A DNA stretch of 64,000 bases from Fibrobacter sp. UWP2 (GCF_900141705.1 NZ_FQYM01000012.1:22900-86899), one strand, 5' to 3'; positions 44,008 through 53,400 are shown, counted from the first letter of the stretch. Numbers and translations are program-made. Notes: generated by a model from the letters alone, not told the origin.

Positions 44008-44547
44008 ATGAAAAAAGTATTGGTCTTGTCCAGCAGCTTGCGCAAGGGGAGCAACTCCGAAACCTTGGCGCAGGAGTTCGCGAAGGGTGCCGCCGAGGCG
44101 GGCAACAAGGTAGAATTCGAGTCGCTACGCGGCAAGAAGATCGGTTTTTGCATGGGCTGCCTCGCTTGCCAGAAGAAGGGCAAGTGCGTCATCAAGGACG
44201 ACGCTCCCGCCATCACCAAGAAGATGGAATCGGCTGATGTCATCGTGTTCGCGACGCCGATTTACTATTACGAGATGAGCGGCCAGCTCAAGACGATGCT
44301 CGACCGCGCGAATTCCCTGTACTCTAGCGATTACAAGTTCCGCGAGATTTACTTGCTCACGTCTGCTGCCGACACCGACGCGAAGGCCATGAACATCGCG
44401 AAGCGCGGCATTGGCGGGTGGATCGCTTGTTTCGATGGCGTGAAACTTAAGGGCGCCCTCTGCGCCACGGGTGCCGAAAGCGCAGGCGATGTCAAGAAGA
44501 ATTCCGCGCTCCTGAAAAAGGCGTTCGCCATGGGAAAGAAAGTTTAA
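44008..44547 (+). CDS. Flavodoxin-fold NAD(P)H-dependent reductase / iron-sulfur flavoprotein-like
   Basis: 179 residues; GAGAGGAA precedes the ATG. FMN-binding loop SSSLRKGSNSE at 8-18, the cysteine motif C48-x2-C51-x2-C54 with Cys60 (CMGCLACQKKGKC), and FATPIYYYEMSGQLKTMLDR. It belongs to the NADPH-dependent FMN reductase group; the compact Cys motif resembles that of archaeal and clostridial iron-sulfur flavoproteins. It could be a cytoplasmic electron carrier or quinone reductase in an anaerobe. Followed after 17 bases by the hydrolase lipoprotein gene, likely an operon. Confidence 0.82.
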   Translation: MKKVLVLSSSLRKGSNSETLAQEFAKGAAEAGNKVEFESLRGKKIGFCMGCLACQKKGKCVIKDDAPAITKKMESADVIVFATPIYYYEMSGQLKTMLDRANSLYSSDYKFREIYLLTSAADTDAKAMNIAKRGIGGWIACFDGVKLKGALCATGAESAGDVKKNSALLKKAFAMGKKV

Positions 44548-44564
44548 CAGCAAGGAGATAAATC

Positions 44565-45779
44565 ATGAAATCCAAATTCTTAAAAGCGGCGCTTGCCGTG
44601 GCTTCCGCATGCACCCTGATGGCATGCTCCCCCGAAAAAGCCCCTTCGACTGGTTCAACAGGCTCACCAACCTTATCAGGGACCTTGTCGACAACAAAGT
44701 CCGCAACAGAAGCAGCACAACAGACAAAGGAAGAAAATATGAACAAGCTTACGCTCACCGCCGAATGGGATAAGGTTTTTCCCAAGAGCGACAAGGTCGA
44801 ACATTCCAAGGTCACTTTCAAGAACCACTTTGGCATTGAACTCGCCGCCGACATGTTCGTGCCCAAGGACACGAGCCTCAAGGTGAACGGCAAGTTCCCG
44901 GCAATCGCAGTCTCGGGCCCGTTCGGCGCCGTCAAGGAACAGTCCAGCGGCCTTTACGCCCAGCAGATGGCGGAACGCGGATTCCTGACCATTGCGTTCG
45001 ACCCGAGTTTCACCGGCGAATCGGGCGGCGAGCCGCGCTACATGAACAGCCCGGACATCAACACCGAAGACTTCATGGCGTCTGTAGATTTCCTCTCGAC
45101 CCGCGACAATGTTGACCCGGAACGCATCGGCATCATCGGCATTTGCGGCTGGGGCGGCATGGCGATTAACGCTGCCGGCATCGATACCCGCGTCAAAGCG
45201 ACCGTTGCATCCACCATGTACGACATGAGTCGCGTGACTGCAAACGGCTACTTCGATTCCGCAAACAACGCCGACGCCCGTAACGAAGCGCGCAAGGCAC
45301 TGATGGCCCAGCGCACCAAGGACTTCAAGAACGGTACGTACGACCTGGCCGGCGGTGTCATTGACCCGCTCCCGGACGACGCTCCTTACTTTGTCAAGGA
45401 TTATTTCGCCTACTACAAGACCCCGCGCGGCTACCACAAGCGCTCCCTCAACAGCAACAAGGGCTGGGCCGCTTCCGCAGGCACCTCGCTCATGAACACA
45501 AAGCTCCTCGCATACGCCGACGAAATCCGTAACCCGGTGCTCATCATCCATGGCGAAAAGGCCCACAGCCGCTACTTCGGCGAAGGCGCATTCGAAAAAA
45601 TGACCGGCAAGAAGGCAAACGTCCCCGCAAAACTCGACGCCACCAAGAACTGGAGCAAGACCGTCGGCAACAAGGAACTCCTCGTCATCCCCGGAGCCTC
45701 CCACGTGGACCTCTACGACAACCTGGAAAAAATCCCCTTCGAAAAGCTGAACGAATTCTTCAAGACAAACTTGAAGTAA
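44565..45779 (+). CDS. Alpha/beta hydrolase lipoprotein (dienelactone hydrolase-like)
   Basis: 404 residues. Lipoprotein signal with LMAC at the lipobox, then a Ser/Thr-rich linker that contains an in-frame palindromic repeat (44642-44684). The hydrolase domain starts near residue 60. The nucleophile elbow reads GICGWGG, with Cys194 where most relatives have Ser, as in dienelactone hydrolases; the acid is expected in LIIHGEKAHSRYF and the His is in GASHVDLYD. Membrane-anchored and periplasmic. Substrate unknown, probably an ester or peptide-like compound. Ends at a bidirectional terminator shared with the MmcQ gene. Confidence 0.8.
   Translation: MKSKFLKAALAVASACTLMACSPEKAPSTGSTGSPTLSGTLSTTKSATEAAQQTKEENMNKLTLTAEWDKVFPKSDKVEHSKVTFKNHFGIELAADMFVPKDTSLKVNGKFPAIAVSGPFGAVKEQSSGLYAQQMAERGFLTIAFDPSFTGESGGEPRYMNSPDINTEDFMASVDFLSTRDNVDPERIGIIGICGWGGMAINAAGIDTRVKATVASTMYDMSRVTANGYFDSANNADARNEARKALMAQRTKDFKNGTYDLAGGVIDPLPDDAPYFVKDYFAYYKTPRGYHKRSLNSNKGWAASAGTSLMNTKLLAYADEIRNPVLIIHGEKAHSRYFGEGAFEKMTGKKANVPAKLDATKNWSKTVGNKELLVIPGASHVDLYDNLEKIPFEKLNEFFKTNLK
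44642..44684. repeat. Dispersed palindromic repeat inside the hydrolase gene
   Basis: 43 bp beginning CCCTTCGACTGG and ending CAGGGACC. Matches 33 of 43 positions with the copy in aprA (7752-7796), in a different reading frame. It encodes Ser/Thr/Gly-rich residues in the linker after the lipobox. Confidence 0.7.
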
Positions 45780-45795
45780 AAGTGATCGCTTAAAC

Positions 45796-45828
45796 AAAAA
45801 GCGGCCTGCGAATTGCGGGCCGCTTTTT
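45796..45828. terminator. Bidirectional intrinsic terminator
   Basis: AAAAAGCGGCC (45796-45806) pairs with GGCCGCTTTTT (45818-45828). Between the convergent hydrolase and MmcQ genes. Confidence 0.9.
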
Positions 45829-46493
45829 CACGCCAGCGTGTAGCTTTTATCCAGCAATTTCTTGATTTCGGTTAGCGGCACGGTCCCATCAAGAATGACC
45901 GTTACCCAGCTTTTCTTGTTCATGTGGTATGCGGGGAGGTAGCCGGGCTTTTTCAGGAGTTCCGGCAATTCCTTCGGGACTATTTTGAAGTTTGCCACTT
46001 CGATAATTTCGTCGCCTTTGAGGCCAACTTTTGATTTTTCGACAGTCCCCAACAGGCAATACCATTTCTTGTTTTCGTGCTTGCGGATGGCGGCAAATTG
46101 CGGAAACCGTGCCCACAGATATTCGGGCTTGTCTCCGTATTTTTGCTCCGCGTAGCCAATCAGGTCGTTTGCTGATTTCCTTTTAAAAATCTGCGTCTCG
46201 AAACATTCGCTGATGAATTTATACGTAATAGTGGAAACTTCTTTGCGGATGCGGCCCACGAGGGCCCCCTGCACTGACAGCACCGAAAACAGTAGGTATT
46301 CTTCACCGAAATCGTTGTCGAATACCTTGACAGAAACTTTCTTGCCCCGTCCCACTCTGATTTCCAGACGGAATTGCCCGCCAAGTATTTCGCGGACGAG
46401 CGCATAGTTAGACCCTTCCTTCGTGAACCCGAAAGGAACGAGTTTCTTGACAAGAAGTTTCTTGCCGTTGAATTGTTCTTCGATGCCTGTCAC
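45828..46493 (-). CDS. MmcQ/YjbR family protein
   Basis: 221 residues if started at the GTG at 46493. Reading further upstream gives up to 257 residues, but that stretch holds a TTGACA promoter. N-terminal half (about 1-115) has YALVREILGGQFRLEIRVG and an unrelated-looking fold; the C-terminal half (about 125-221) is the YjbR-like domain with FPQFAAIRKHENKKWYCLL and YHMNKKSWVTVILDG. YjbR proteins are small putative DNA-binding proteins of unknown role. The start is uncertain: no ribosome site is visible, and a -10-like TATCTA lies about 12 bases before the GTG. Confidence 0.75.
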   Translation of the reverse strand: MTGIEEQFNGKKLLVKKLVPFGFTKEGSNYALVREILGGQFRLEIRVGRGKKVSVKVFDNDFGEEYLLFSVLSVQGALVGRIRKEVSTITYKFISECFETQIFKRKSANDLIGYAEQKYGDKPEYLWARFPQFAAIRKHENKKWYCLLGTVEKSKVGLKGDEIIEVANFKIVPKELPELLKKPGYLPAYHMNKKSWVTVILDGTVPLTEIKKLLDKSYTLA

Positions 46494-46539
46494 AATCGAA
46501 AAGATAGATAAAATTATTTTTTTTGCCTTTGTCAAGAAC

Positions 46540-46669
46540 TTGCCAACGGAAAAATTTTTTCCTAAATTCGCTTGCGAAATCAACGTGTAGCGGTCCCGCA
46601 TAAGTCCAGTTGTAAGGCTTTGCGGGCTTTTTTTATGGCGATTCCATGCGGTTTCGTCAAGAGGAATTT
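46540..46669 (+). promoter_or_regulatory. Promoter and leader with internal terminator before the MFS exporter gene
   Basis: TTGCCA (46540-46545), 17 bp, TAAATT (46563-46568) would start a leader of about 95 nt that contains a strong intrinsic terminator (46595-46634) before the AGAGGAA ribosome site. CGAAAT near 46575 can pair with GTTTCG near 46651. Attenuation or a riboswitch is possible; no known aptamer is recognised. Confidence 0.5.
46595..46634 (+). terminator. Intrinsic terminator in the leader of the MFS gene
   Basis: CCCGCA (46595-46600) pairs with TGCGGG (46621-46626), extended inside by AAG/CTT and CC/GG, then a T-run. It lies upstream of, not behind, a plus-strand gene. Confidence 0.75.
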
Positions 46670-47860
46670 ATGAGCGGAAAACAGAAATTCACTTTCCTTA
46701 TGCTGTTGCTTGGGCTGCTTTCGGCATTTGGCCCCTTCGTGACGGACCTTTACTTGCCGGCCCTCCCGAGCCTTGCCGATTACTTTGCGGCAAGCCCCTC
46801 GATGGCACAGCTTAGCCTCACCATGAGCATGCTCGGACTTTCGGTGGGGCAGCTCTTTGTAGGCCCGCTGAGCGACAAGTACGGCCGCAAAAAGTTGTTG
46901 CTAGTTTGTCTGTTGCTTTTTGTTTGCGGGACTCTCGCCTGCATTGTCGCGCCGAATATCGTAACCTTCAATGTGTTTCGTTTGTTGCAGGGCATGGCGG
47001 CATCCGGCGGAATCGTGATAGCACGTTCCATTTCAGCGGATTCCTACCGTGGTCCCGTCCTCACCAAGTTCCTTGCGATGGTGAGCGCTGTGAACGGAGT
47101 CGCCCCGATTATAGCCCCGGTGCTAGGCGGATTCTTGCTGAATTTCATGAGCTGGAAGGGAACTTTTGCTGTGTTGCTTCTGTACGGCGCATTGCTGCTC
47201 TTTATGTCAGGGAAATTCCAGGAATCGCTCCCGGTAAAACGCCGCAGCAAAAAATCTGTCTTTGCGAGCTTTAGCTTGTATGCAAAGGTATTCAAGAACT
47301 GCACCTACGTTTCATATTTCTTGGTATGCACCTTCCCAATGATTATCTTGTTCGGGTATATCGCGTCTTCGCCCTTTATCTACCAAAAAATCTACGGCCT
47401 TTCGCCTGTCGGCTTTAGTCTGTGCTTTGCGTTGAATGCGTTGTTTACGGCGTTTGGCTGCGCCTTGTCGGGTAAAGTCGGCAGCGAATTCAAGGCCCTG
47501 AAAATCGCGGGCGCGGGGATGCTCGTTTTCGCGATTGCAGTTGCTGCCGCCCTCATGACGCACGCTTTACTCCCGCTTCTGCAAGTCGCCTTCATGGGGC
47601 TTACGTTCATGTTCGGCATGAGCCAGCCTCCGGCAACGGCCTTGGCTTTGAACGCCGAACGCGCAAATGCAGGTACCGCTGCAGCGGCCATCGGGGCATC
47701 GGGCTTCTTGATGGGCGGAATCGTTTCTCCGCTGGTCGGCATGGGGGACATCGCCACAAGTGTTTCGATCGTCCTAGTTGTGGGTGCCGTTTTGACGCTT
47801 GTTTCGGTTCTCGCTGGCGGTTCACTATGCGCAAAAGGCATAGTGAGTCATAGCAAATAA
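46670..47860 (+). CDS. Bcr/CflA-family MFS drug exporter
   Basis: 396 residues from the ATG at 46670 behind AGAGGAA. Twelve transmembrane helices expected; the signature FVTDLYLPALPSLADYF in helix 1 and GPLSDKYGRKKLLL in loop 2-3 are typical of the DHA1 Bcr/CflA group. RLLQGMAASGGIVIARSISAD covers helix 4. It exports drugs such as bicyclomycin or chloramphenicol, or small metabolites, by proton antiport across the inner membrane. A terminator in its leader suggests conditional expression. Confidence 0.92.
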   Translation: MSGKQKFTFLMLLLGLLSAFGPFVTDLYLPALPSLADYFAASPSMAQLSLTMSMLGLSVGQLFVGPLSDKYGRKKLLLVCLLLFVCGTLACIVAPNIVTFNVFRLLQGMAASGGIVIARSISADSYRGPVLTKFLAMVSAVNGVAPIIAPVLGGFLLNFMSWKGTFAVLLLYGALLLFMSGKFQESLPVKRRSKKSVFASFSLYAKVFKNCTYVSYFLVCTFPMIILFGYIASSPFIYQKIYGLSPVGFSLCFALNALFTAFGCALSGKVGSEFKALKIAGAGMLVFAIAVAAALMTHALLPLLQVAFMGLTFMFGMSQPPATALALNAERANAGTAAAAIGASGFLMGGIVSPLVGMGDIATSVSIVLVVGAVLTLVSVLAGGSLCAKGIVSHSK

Positions 47861-47887
47861 GTATTTTGAATTGCTTGCGCAATTATT

Positions 47888-47902
47888 TATATTGTGTATA
47901 TG
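47888..47902 (+). promoter_or_regulatory. Leaderless-type promoter of the small lipoprotein gene
   Basis: TATATT (47888-47893) is followed by only six bases before the ATG at 47900, so transcription should begin at or next to the start codon. A TTGAAT -35 lies 16 bp upstream. No ribosome site. Confidence 0.6.
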
Positions 47903-48382
47903 CGAAACATTGTCCTTATAGCGTTGTTCTTTCTGGTCGCCTGCAGCGATGCGGCGAGCCATTCGACGCAACCTGAAACCCAAACGTCGAAATCGGCCGG
48001 TTCAACATCTAAAGTGGGGGAGGCACCCGTGAAACTCAAAATCCATGTGAACGATACCGCCTTCACGGCAACGTTCGAAGAAAATTCCTCGGCCGAGGCC
48101 TTCGCCGAATTCCTTGCGCAGGGCGACCTCACGCTCAACATGCACGACTACGGCAGTTTCGAGAAGGTGGCCGACCTGCCGCGCAGTTTTCCGCGTAACG
48201 ACAAGCAAATCGACACCGACGCAGGCGACATCATCCTTTACCAGGGCAACTCCATCACCATCTACTACGACAAGAATTCCTGGAACTTCACGCGCCTCGC
48301 CCGTATCGACAACGTGAACAAGAAACGCCTTAAGGAAATCCTCGGCAAGGGGAACGTGAAGGCGACATTCTCGGTGGAATAA
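47900..48382 (+). CDS. Lipoprotein with cyclophilin-like domain
   Basis: 160 residues. Lipobox LVAC with Cys15, then a linker to about residue 45. The rest resembles the cyclophilin-like fold PF18050: KIHVNDTAFTATFEENSSAEAFAEFL, LTLNMHDYGSFEKVADLP, and GDIILYQGNSITIYYDKNSWNFTRLARI. This family of about 110-residue domains is common in gut bacteria and has no proven reaction. Anchored in the cell envelope. The mRNA is probably leaderless, as TATATT ends six bases before the ATG. Confidence 0.8.
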   Translation: MRNIVLIALFFLVACSDAASHSTQPETQTSKSAGSTSKVGEAPVKLKIHVNDTAFTATFEENSSAEAFAEFLAQGDLTLNMHDYGSFEKVADLPRSFPRNDKQIDTDAGDIILYQGNSITIYYDKNSWNFTRLARIDNVNKKRLKEILGKGNVKATFSVE

Positions 48383-48900
48383 ACGTCCGAAAACTCTAAA
48401 TAACCCCCGATTTTTGTGTAATCAATTTTTTTTACACGAAATTTTTAGTTGTTCTATTGACATTACAACATTGATTTGTGGTTATTTCAAATCTAAAAAT
48501 TGGAACATCCTATTTTTTTTACCCCCTTAGAGGAATTTGCGAAAGAAAATATACGTTACCCGGCTTTTACATTGTGGGGGTGTTGCTTGAACTTTTGCTT
48601 TTGTTACAATGTCACTTGTGTAAAGCAGCGGGGGCAAATGTCCTGGCGGTTTTGTCACTTGTGCAAAACGGCCCTGTCTTTTGCCGGAGTGTCTTTTACA
48701 AGTTGAACAGGATGCCTGAACATTTGGCCGAGCACCTTCACCGTTTAGGTGATGGTGCTGGGGCATTTGCTGGAGCAGCATTTACAAAGTATATATTCAG
48801 GGTGAGCGAGCCGCCATACATTCTTGTCCTGAGCGGAGGCTGTCATTCTGGAGCGAAGCGATAGAATCCAGGCATAGCCCTGATAGGATCTCAAAGCATT
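48383..48900. other. Non-coding stretch with a decayed DUF3990 fragment
   Basis: No supported gene. TGTCACTTGTGTAAA (48610-48624) and TGTCACTTGTGCAAA (48653-48667) form a direct repeat 43 bp apart. At 48789-48826 the minus strand encodes RMYGGSLTLNIY, a piece of a DUF3990 protein, nearly identical to the copy at 63490-63527. Confidence 0.6.
48789..48826 (-). pseudogene. DUF3990 gene fragment (left copy of a 38-bp direct repeat)
   Basis: 37 of 38 bases match 63490-63527 in the same orientation. No flanking DUF3990 sequence is recognisable here. Confidence 0.65.
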
Positions 48901-48930
48901 AAAAAGGACCGCAGCGATGCGGCCCTTTTT
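48901..48930. terminator. Bidirectional terminator-like hairpin
   Basis: AAAAAGG-A-CCGC pairs with GCGG-C-CCTTTTT around an AGCGAT loop. Confidence 0.75.
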
Positions 48931-48937
48931 GTATATG

Positions 48938-49033
48938 GAGGGGGAGGAATCCCCCTGGCTTCAGCCCCTTTGGGTCTTCCGCGCACCCCCACTGCGGGCT
49001 TCAGACGCCAGCCCGCAACGCCCGGGCTTGATT
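48938..49033. repeat. GC-rich dispersed repeat
   Basis: GGAGGGGGAGG...CCCCCTGGCTTC...CCCGGGCTTG resembles the block at 36943-37030. No gene within. Confidence 0.45.
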
Positions 49034-49124
49034 GAAAAAGAATTTTAAGACCATTTATTGGTTCGTTGTCTTTTTTTCTAAAATGATATAATTTATGTGC
49101 TAGGAATTACAAAAGGATTTTTGT

Positions 49125-50006
49125 ATGAAAATTGGTAAACAAACAACTAGAGTTTATGGAATTGCTGACCCGGCATTACAGCGGATGCCTATAGAAAGAA
49201 TGTACCTAGAACAATATGTTGTTCAACTATTCGCCAATATCAATGCTACAGGCCATAACCATAATCGGCCTATTTCGTGCGGAACGGCCTCGATAATTCC
49301 GCTTGGTGGTCGGATATTCTTGCTGACTGCAGCTCATGTTGCCGATGAAATGAATTTGGCGGTACCTTGCCCTGGTTCTACAAAAATAGTGCAACCAATT
49401 TATATGTCTTTAGAAGGGACTAGGCTTTTATCTATTGCTCCATCTATTATAAGAAATAAGGATGACAAAGATTGGGCCTTAATTCCTGCTGCAGATGAAA
49501 TTATCATAGGCTTTCAGAATATAGGTCTTAGACTCTCCAATTATAACGCTCTGCCTACTGCAAAAATCTATACAGTTGTTGGTTTTCCCTCGTCCCGATG
49601 CAAGGCTGTTCGATATAAGGGAAAAGCGTATATCAAGAGTAGATCGTATTCATATTCATCGCCGGAAGCGGATCTAGCAACTTATAAAAAATATGGATTA
49701 GATCCCAAACTCCATATAGCCATACCATTCAATAGGGGATATGGTTTTTATGATTTGTCAAATCCAAAGCGAAAAAATGTCTTTCCTGATATTCATGCGA
49801 TGAGTGGCTCTCCGATATATAATGAAAGAGGCTTTCTTGTTGGCATCTTTACAGCTTGTTCCAAAGATAAGGAAGTTTTGCTTGGAACTAGATTTAGCGC
49901 GATTGTTGAGGATATTTCATCAGATTCTAAAATGAATGTTGATTTTTGGCCGGCGAAAAATCAGGTGGCAAGTAGTGACAATTCTGAATTGAAAATAAGG
50001 CCGTGA
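49125..50006 (+). CDS. Trypsin-like serine peptidase domain protein
   Basis: 293 residues; AAAGGA precedes the ATG. AT-rich. Chymotrypsin-type fold with His71 in LLTAAHVAD, Asp116 in KDWALI and Ser229 in AMSGSPIYNERG, so the triad is complete. There is no signal peptide, so it acts in the cytoplasm. Such stand-alone trypsin-like domains occur in defence islands and signalling modules in which a protease is triggered by a partner; no partner is evident here apart from a tiny overlapping ORF. It lies between decayed repeats and the RHS locus. Confidence 0.78.
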   Translation: MKIGKQTTRVYGIADPALQRMPIERMYLEQYVVQLFANINATGHNHNRPISCGTASIIPLGGRIFLLTAAHVADEMNLAVPCPGSTKIVQPIYMSLEGTRLLSIAPSIIRNKDDKDWALIPAADEIIIGFQNIGLRLSNYNALPTAKIYTVVGFPSSRCKAVRYKGKAYIKSRSYSYSSPEADLATYKKYGLDPKLHIAIPFNRGYGFYDLSNPKRKNVFPDIHAMSGSPIYNERGFLVGIFTACSKDKEVLLGTRFSAIVEDISSDSKMNVDFWPAKNQVASSDNSELKIRP

Positions 50007-50143
50007 ACAGCCACATCGACCATAAGAAGGCCCACCTGAAACTTCGCAAGGGAAGGGGCAAGATTACCGTGACTCCGGAAACACCCGAAACGGCGGCAAT
50101 CGAAATCCCCACCGAAACGAAGGACGAGGAAAATGCCGCATAA
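50003..50143 (+). CDS. Possible 46-residue ORF or gene remnant
   Basis: Starts with a GTG overlapping the peptidase stop and ends at a TAA followed by a terminator. The product is basic, then acidic (KKAHLKLRKGRGK, then TPETPETAAIEIPTE). Base composition is GC-rich, unlike the peptidase gene, so it is more likely the tail of an older gene cut by insertion of the peptidase gene. I do not recognise the family. No ribosome site. Confidence 0.35.
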   Translation: MNSHIDHKKAHLKLRKGRGKITVTPETPETAAIEIPTETKDEENAA

Positions 50144-50172
50144 CAATCAAATACAAGACATGAACAACGAAT

Positions 50173-50208
50173 CTCCTGCCTGATTGGATATCAGACAGGA
50201 GTTTTTTT
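50173..50208 (+). terminator. Intrinsic terminator
   Basis: CTCCTG-C-CTGAT pairs with ATCAG-A-CAGGAG around TGGAT, followed by T7. Ends the peptidase unit. Confidence 0.85.
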
Positions 50209-50402
50209 CTGTATGACCAGCCCTAGTCGGGTATGCCAATACATCCACATTTGGTGGCTTAGCCCATAAAACTCCAGAAAAAATTTTTCTATAAGTGGTG
50301 AAAAAAAAGTCTAGCAGATAATAAATAAATAATTTTAATCCTTTTTTTTGCATATAGGAATGTGGTGAATTAAATTTACAATCCTTGCCGCTTGTCATAA
50401 TT

Positions 50403-50417
50403 TATATTTACAGTATG
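50403..50417 (+). promoter_or_regulatory. Leaderless-type promoter of the SpvB-like gene
   Basis: TATATT (50403-50408) ends six bases before the ATG at 50415; no ribosome site. No clear -35 hexamer. Confidence 0.5.
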
Positions 50418-53400
50418 CTTTCAAAAATCTTACAGGCTTTGCTTGCTCTTTGCTCTTTTGTGTTTTCGCAATCTGTGGAAACGGGCGAAGCGTTCAATAA
50501 ATATATGTCCCCTGATGGTGGGATAAACCCTTTATCTGGAACGGTTAGCTTTAGTGTTCCTCTTGCAACGCTGTCTGCAGGGGGTGTATCCACCTCGTTT
50601 GCTTTGAATTATTCGGGTAATGTTTCTCAGAGTGTAAAAAATCGAAATGACTTGAGTCCGACTAGCTGGGTTGGTTTAGGTTGGTCTATGGGTTTTGCTA
50701 AAATCGTTAGCGAAAACAACCATTCGATGAGCCTTTTGGATGATTTTTATTACCTAGTAACAGCAGAGGGGATTCGTTATAAGTTGATTTATGAGGGAAA
50801 TCGATGGTGGATTGAAGGTTTGCCATATTGGTTGGTTGAAAGACATGTTGAAACAAAAATTTTGAGTGGCAAAACTTTTGAAATTGTCGTTGGATGGGTT
50901 CTGACAGATGATTCGGGCAATAAGTACCAATATGGAGATATGTCTTATTGTTTGACCAATGCTTTAGATACAGCCTGTAGTGCGCAAGGAGCGACTGCGT
51001 ATGAGCTAGGTTTTCCTGCATTTGGGCACACGGGCGAGTCTATTGACGGGGACGATGTTCCTTATCCTGTTTCTTGGAGCCTAGCTAAAATTTATGATTG
51101 GAAAAATAATTCTTTAACATATTCTTATTACCAGTTTCAGGAAAAAATAAAGCATGGTTCCTGGACTTCTCAAAACAGATATACAAAAGAAACATACTTA
51201 AAAGAGGTTCGTTCCTCGATGGGTTCTTATGTAAAGTTTGTTCTTTCAGATAAAAATAAAGGTGATTTTGAAGGTGAAGTGGTTGATGCTATCGGAAAAG
51301 AAGAACTTTCTGCTGATGATGAAATTGATGCGTTTGTGGACCCCCTGGAACGAAAATTCTTGTCTAAGGTAGAACTTTATGGAATGGATGGCGAAATTCT
51401 GCAAACGGTAGGCTTCTGTTATGAAGCTTTGAAAGTTTCTCCAAGTCTAGACGCCGACGAAAATAAAAAATACACCAAGCGTTTATTGACACGAATAGTG
51501 TGGGCGAATGGCGCCGGAAAGGAAACGAAACGAGAATCATATGAATACTACGATAATGTGTATAAAGCGTATTTGAATGATTCCTACGCGTTAGGCATGA
51601 TGAAGGAAATTCAGGGGGCGAACTGCGGAAAAGTGTCATTTGATTATGTCTATCAGGCCATAGATAAACAACCGTTGACTATTCACTCGGAGAAATTGCC
51701 TGTTGTCAATGTGTCGCTAGGTTACTTGGAGGACGGAACTCCCTATTTGTTAGGTGTTGACAAGAACGAAAAAAAAGTTGTTGTTTATTATTGGCGAAAC
51801 GGCGCCTGGAATATACGAAAGGAATTAAGTTCACTGCCGTATCATGACAAAGGGTATTTTATTACGGCGAAAAACAACTGGTTCGCCTATGTGACAGGTA
51901 ATGGCGTTAGCTACGATATGTATCCTGTTGTATGGGATGGTGCAACATGGCTAGTAAAGCCTTATATACATGATGATGGTGATAGGGAATTGGTGCTTAC
52001 TGGCCCTAATTATATAGTAAAGGGAAATCTGTCTTCAGACGAATCTACCCTGACGTTAACGGTTCCTTGGACTCTTTGGGGAGGTTCCTTTGTAATAGAC
52101 ACTCTTTCTGCTGATGAAGGGAGTATGGATAATCAGTTTCTTCAGATTTATCCGTCGGAAAATCACATTGCTGTTTCTTATATAGGTACAGATTGGGGAA
52201 ACAACTACCGGGTAAGAATTTTTTCTTTTAAGTATGAGGCTTCTGGAATTTCTGTTCAAAAAACTTATGACAACGATGACTTGGATGACGATAATCGTTA
52301 TTATTGGGGGAACGGCTATTTGTTTGGTGCCGTGGAGTCCACGGGCCTTTGGGGACAACGAGCAGAAGCGTATCATTGGAATGGTAGTGGCTGGACAAAA
52401 TTACTTAACTACGATGTCCATGGGGTTCAGGGCGTTCCGAGGGCGCAGGCTGTAGGTTATAATTATGTCGCTATGCGACACAATGACAACGATGACTTGA
52501 CTTTATTTGATTGGGATGGTGAATCCTGGCGGATTCCTTTTGAAAATAGGAATATGGTTCATCATGATGATTTTGACCTTTTGGAAGAGGCGGAATGGGA
52601 TGCTGTTGGGAGTAGCAATTTCTTTGTGACAAGAAGACCCAAAGTAGACAACATTATTGAAATACCCTATTTTTGTTGGCCGAAATTTAAGCGTTGGGGT
52701 GTAAAGTGGAAGTGTAAATATGTGAGAGTGTGGAGTGAAACCCACCCCGGTGCAAATATTGAATTGTTTGAGCGGCAAAATGATGGTGGGTGGATAAGAT
52801 ATGGTGAAGTAAATACTGATGATTCCAAAAGTGAAAAACATTTGGTTGTTGGCTCGAATTGGTATATAGAGAAACGATCAAACAAGGCTTTTCTGTGGGA
52901 CGGCGTAAAATGGAACGAAGAACAACTTGATATAAATTGGAGTCACTTTGAGGATATCCGAAACCCGAGCGGACAAGGACTGACTACGGTCGAAATCTTT
53001 GACGAGTCTTATACAATAGGTGATTTCTTTGCTGTTGAAGGAGCTGCCGAAACAACGGAAGCCGGAACAACGACAATCTACTATAAGAAAAATGATTCCT
53101 TCGTAAAGAATAAGGGGGTTCTGCTTGTTGGACAGAAAACTGTGCATGACCCTATTGTAGATAAGAAATTTTCTTACAAGTATGTTTATAATTTTGACAA
53201 GGCTCCAGATATCGCATTTGATTATGTGAATAATACACCCTTAATAACGACCGTTCGCGTTGAATTACCAGATAATTCAGGGATGATTGAACGAGAATTG
53301 TGCTCAATTGATTACAGTGATGTCGGGCTTGGACTGGGAAAAATTTGCGCTGAAAGAACCTATGTGGGGGAAGTTATTGAAAAAAGTTCAATTTCCAAGT

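Noticed and set aside
48478..48864. Plus-strand ORF of 128 codons
   Set aside because: Low-complexity Leu/Ala-rich product in a region with repeats and a DUF3990 scrap on the other strand; no ribosome site.
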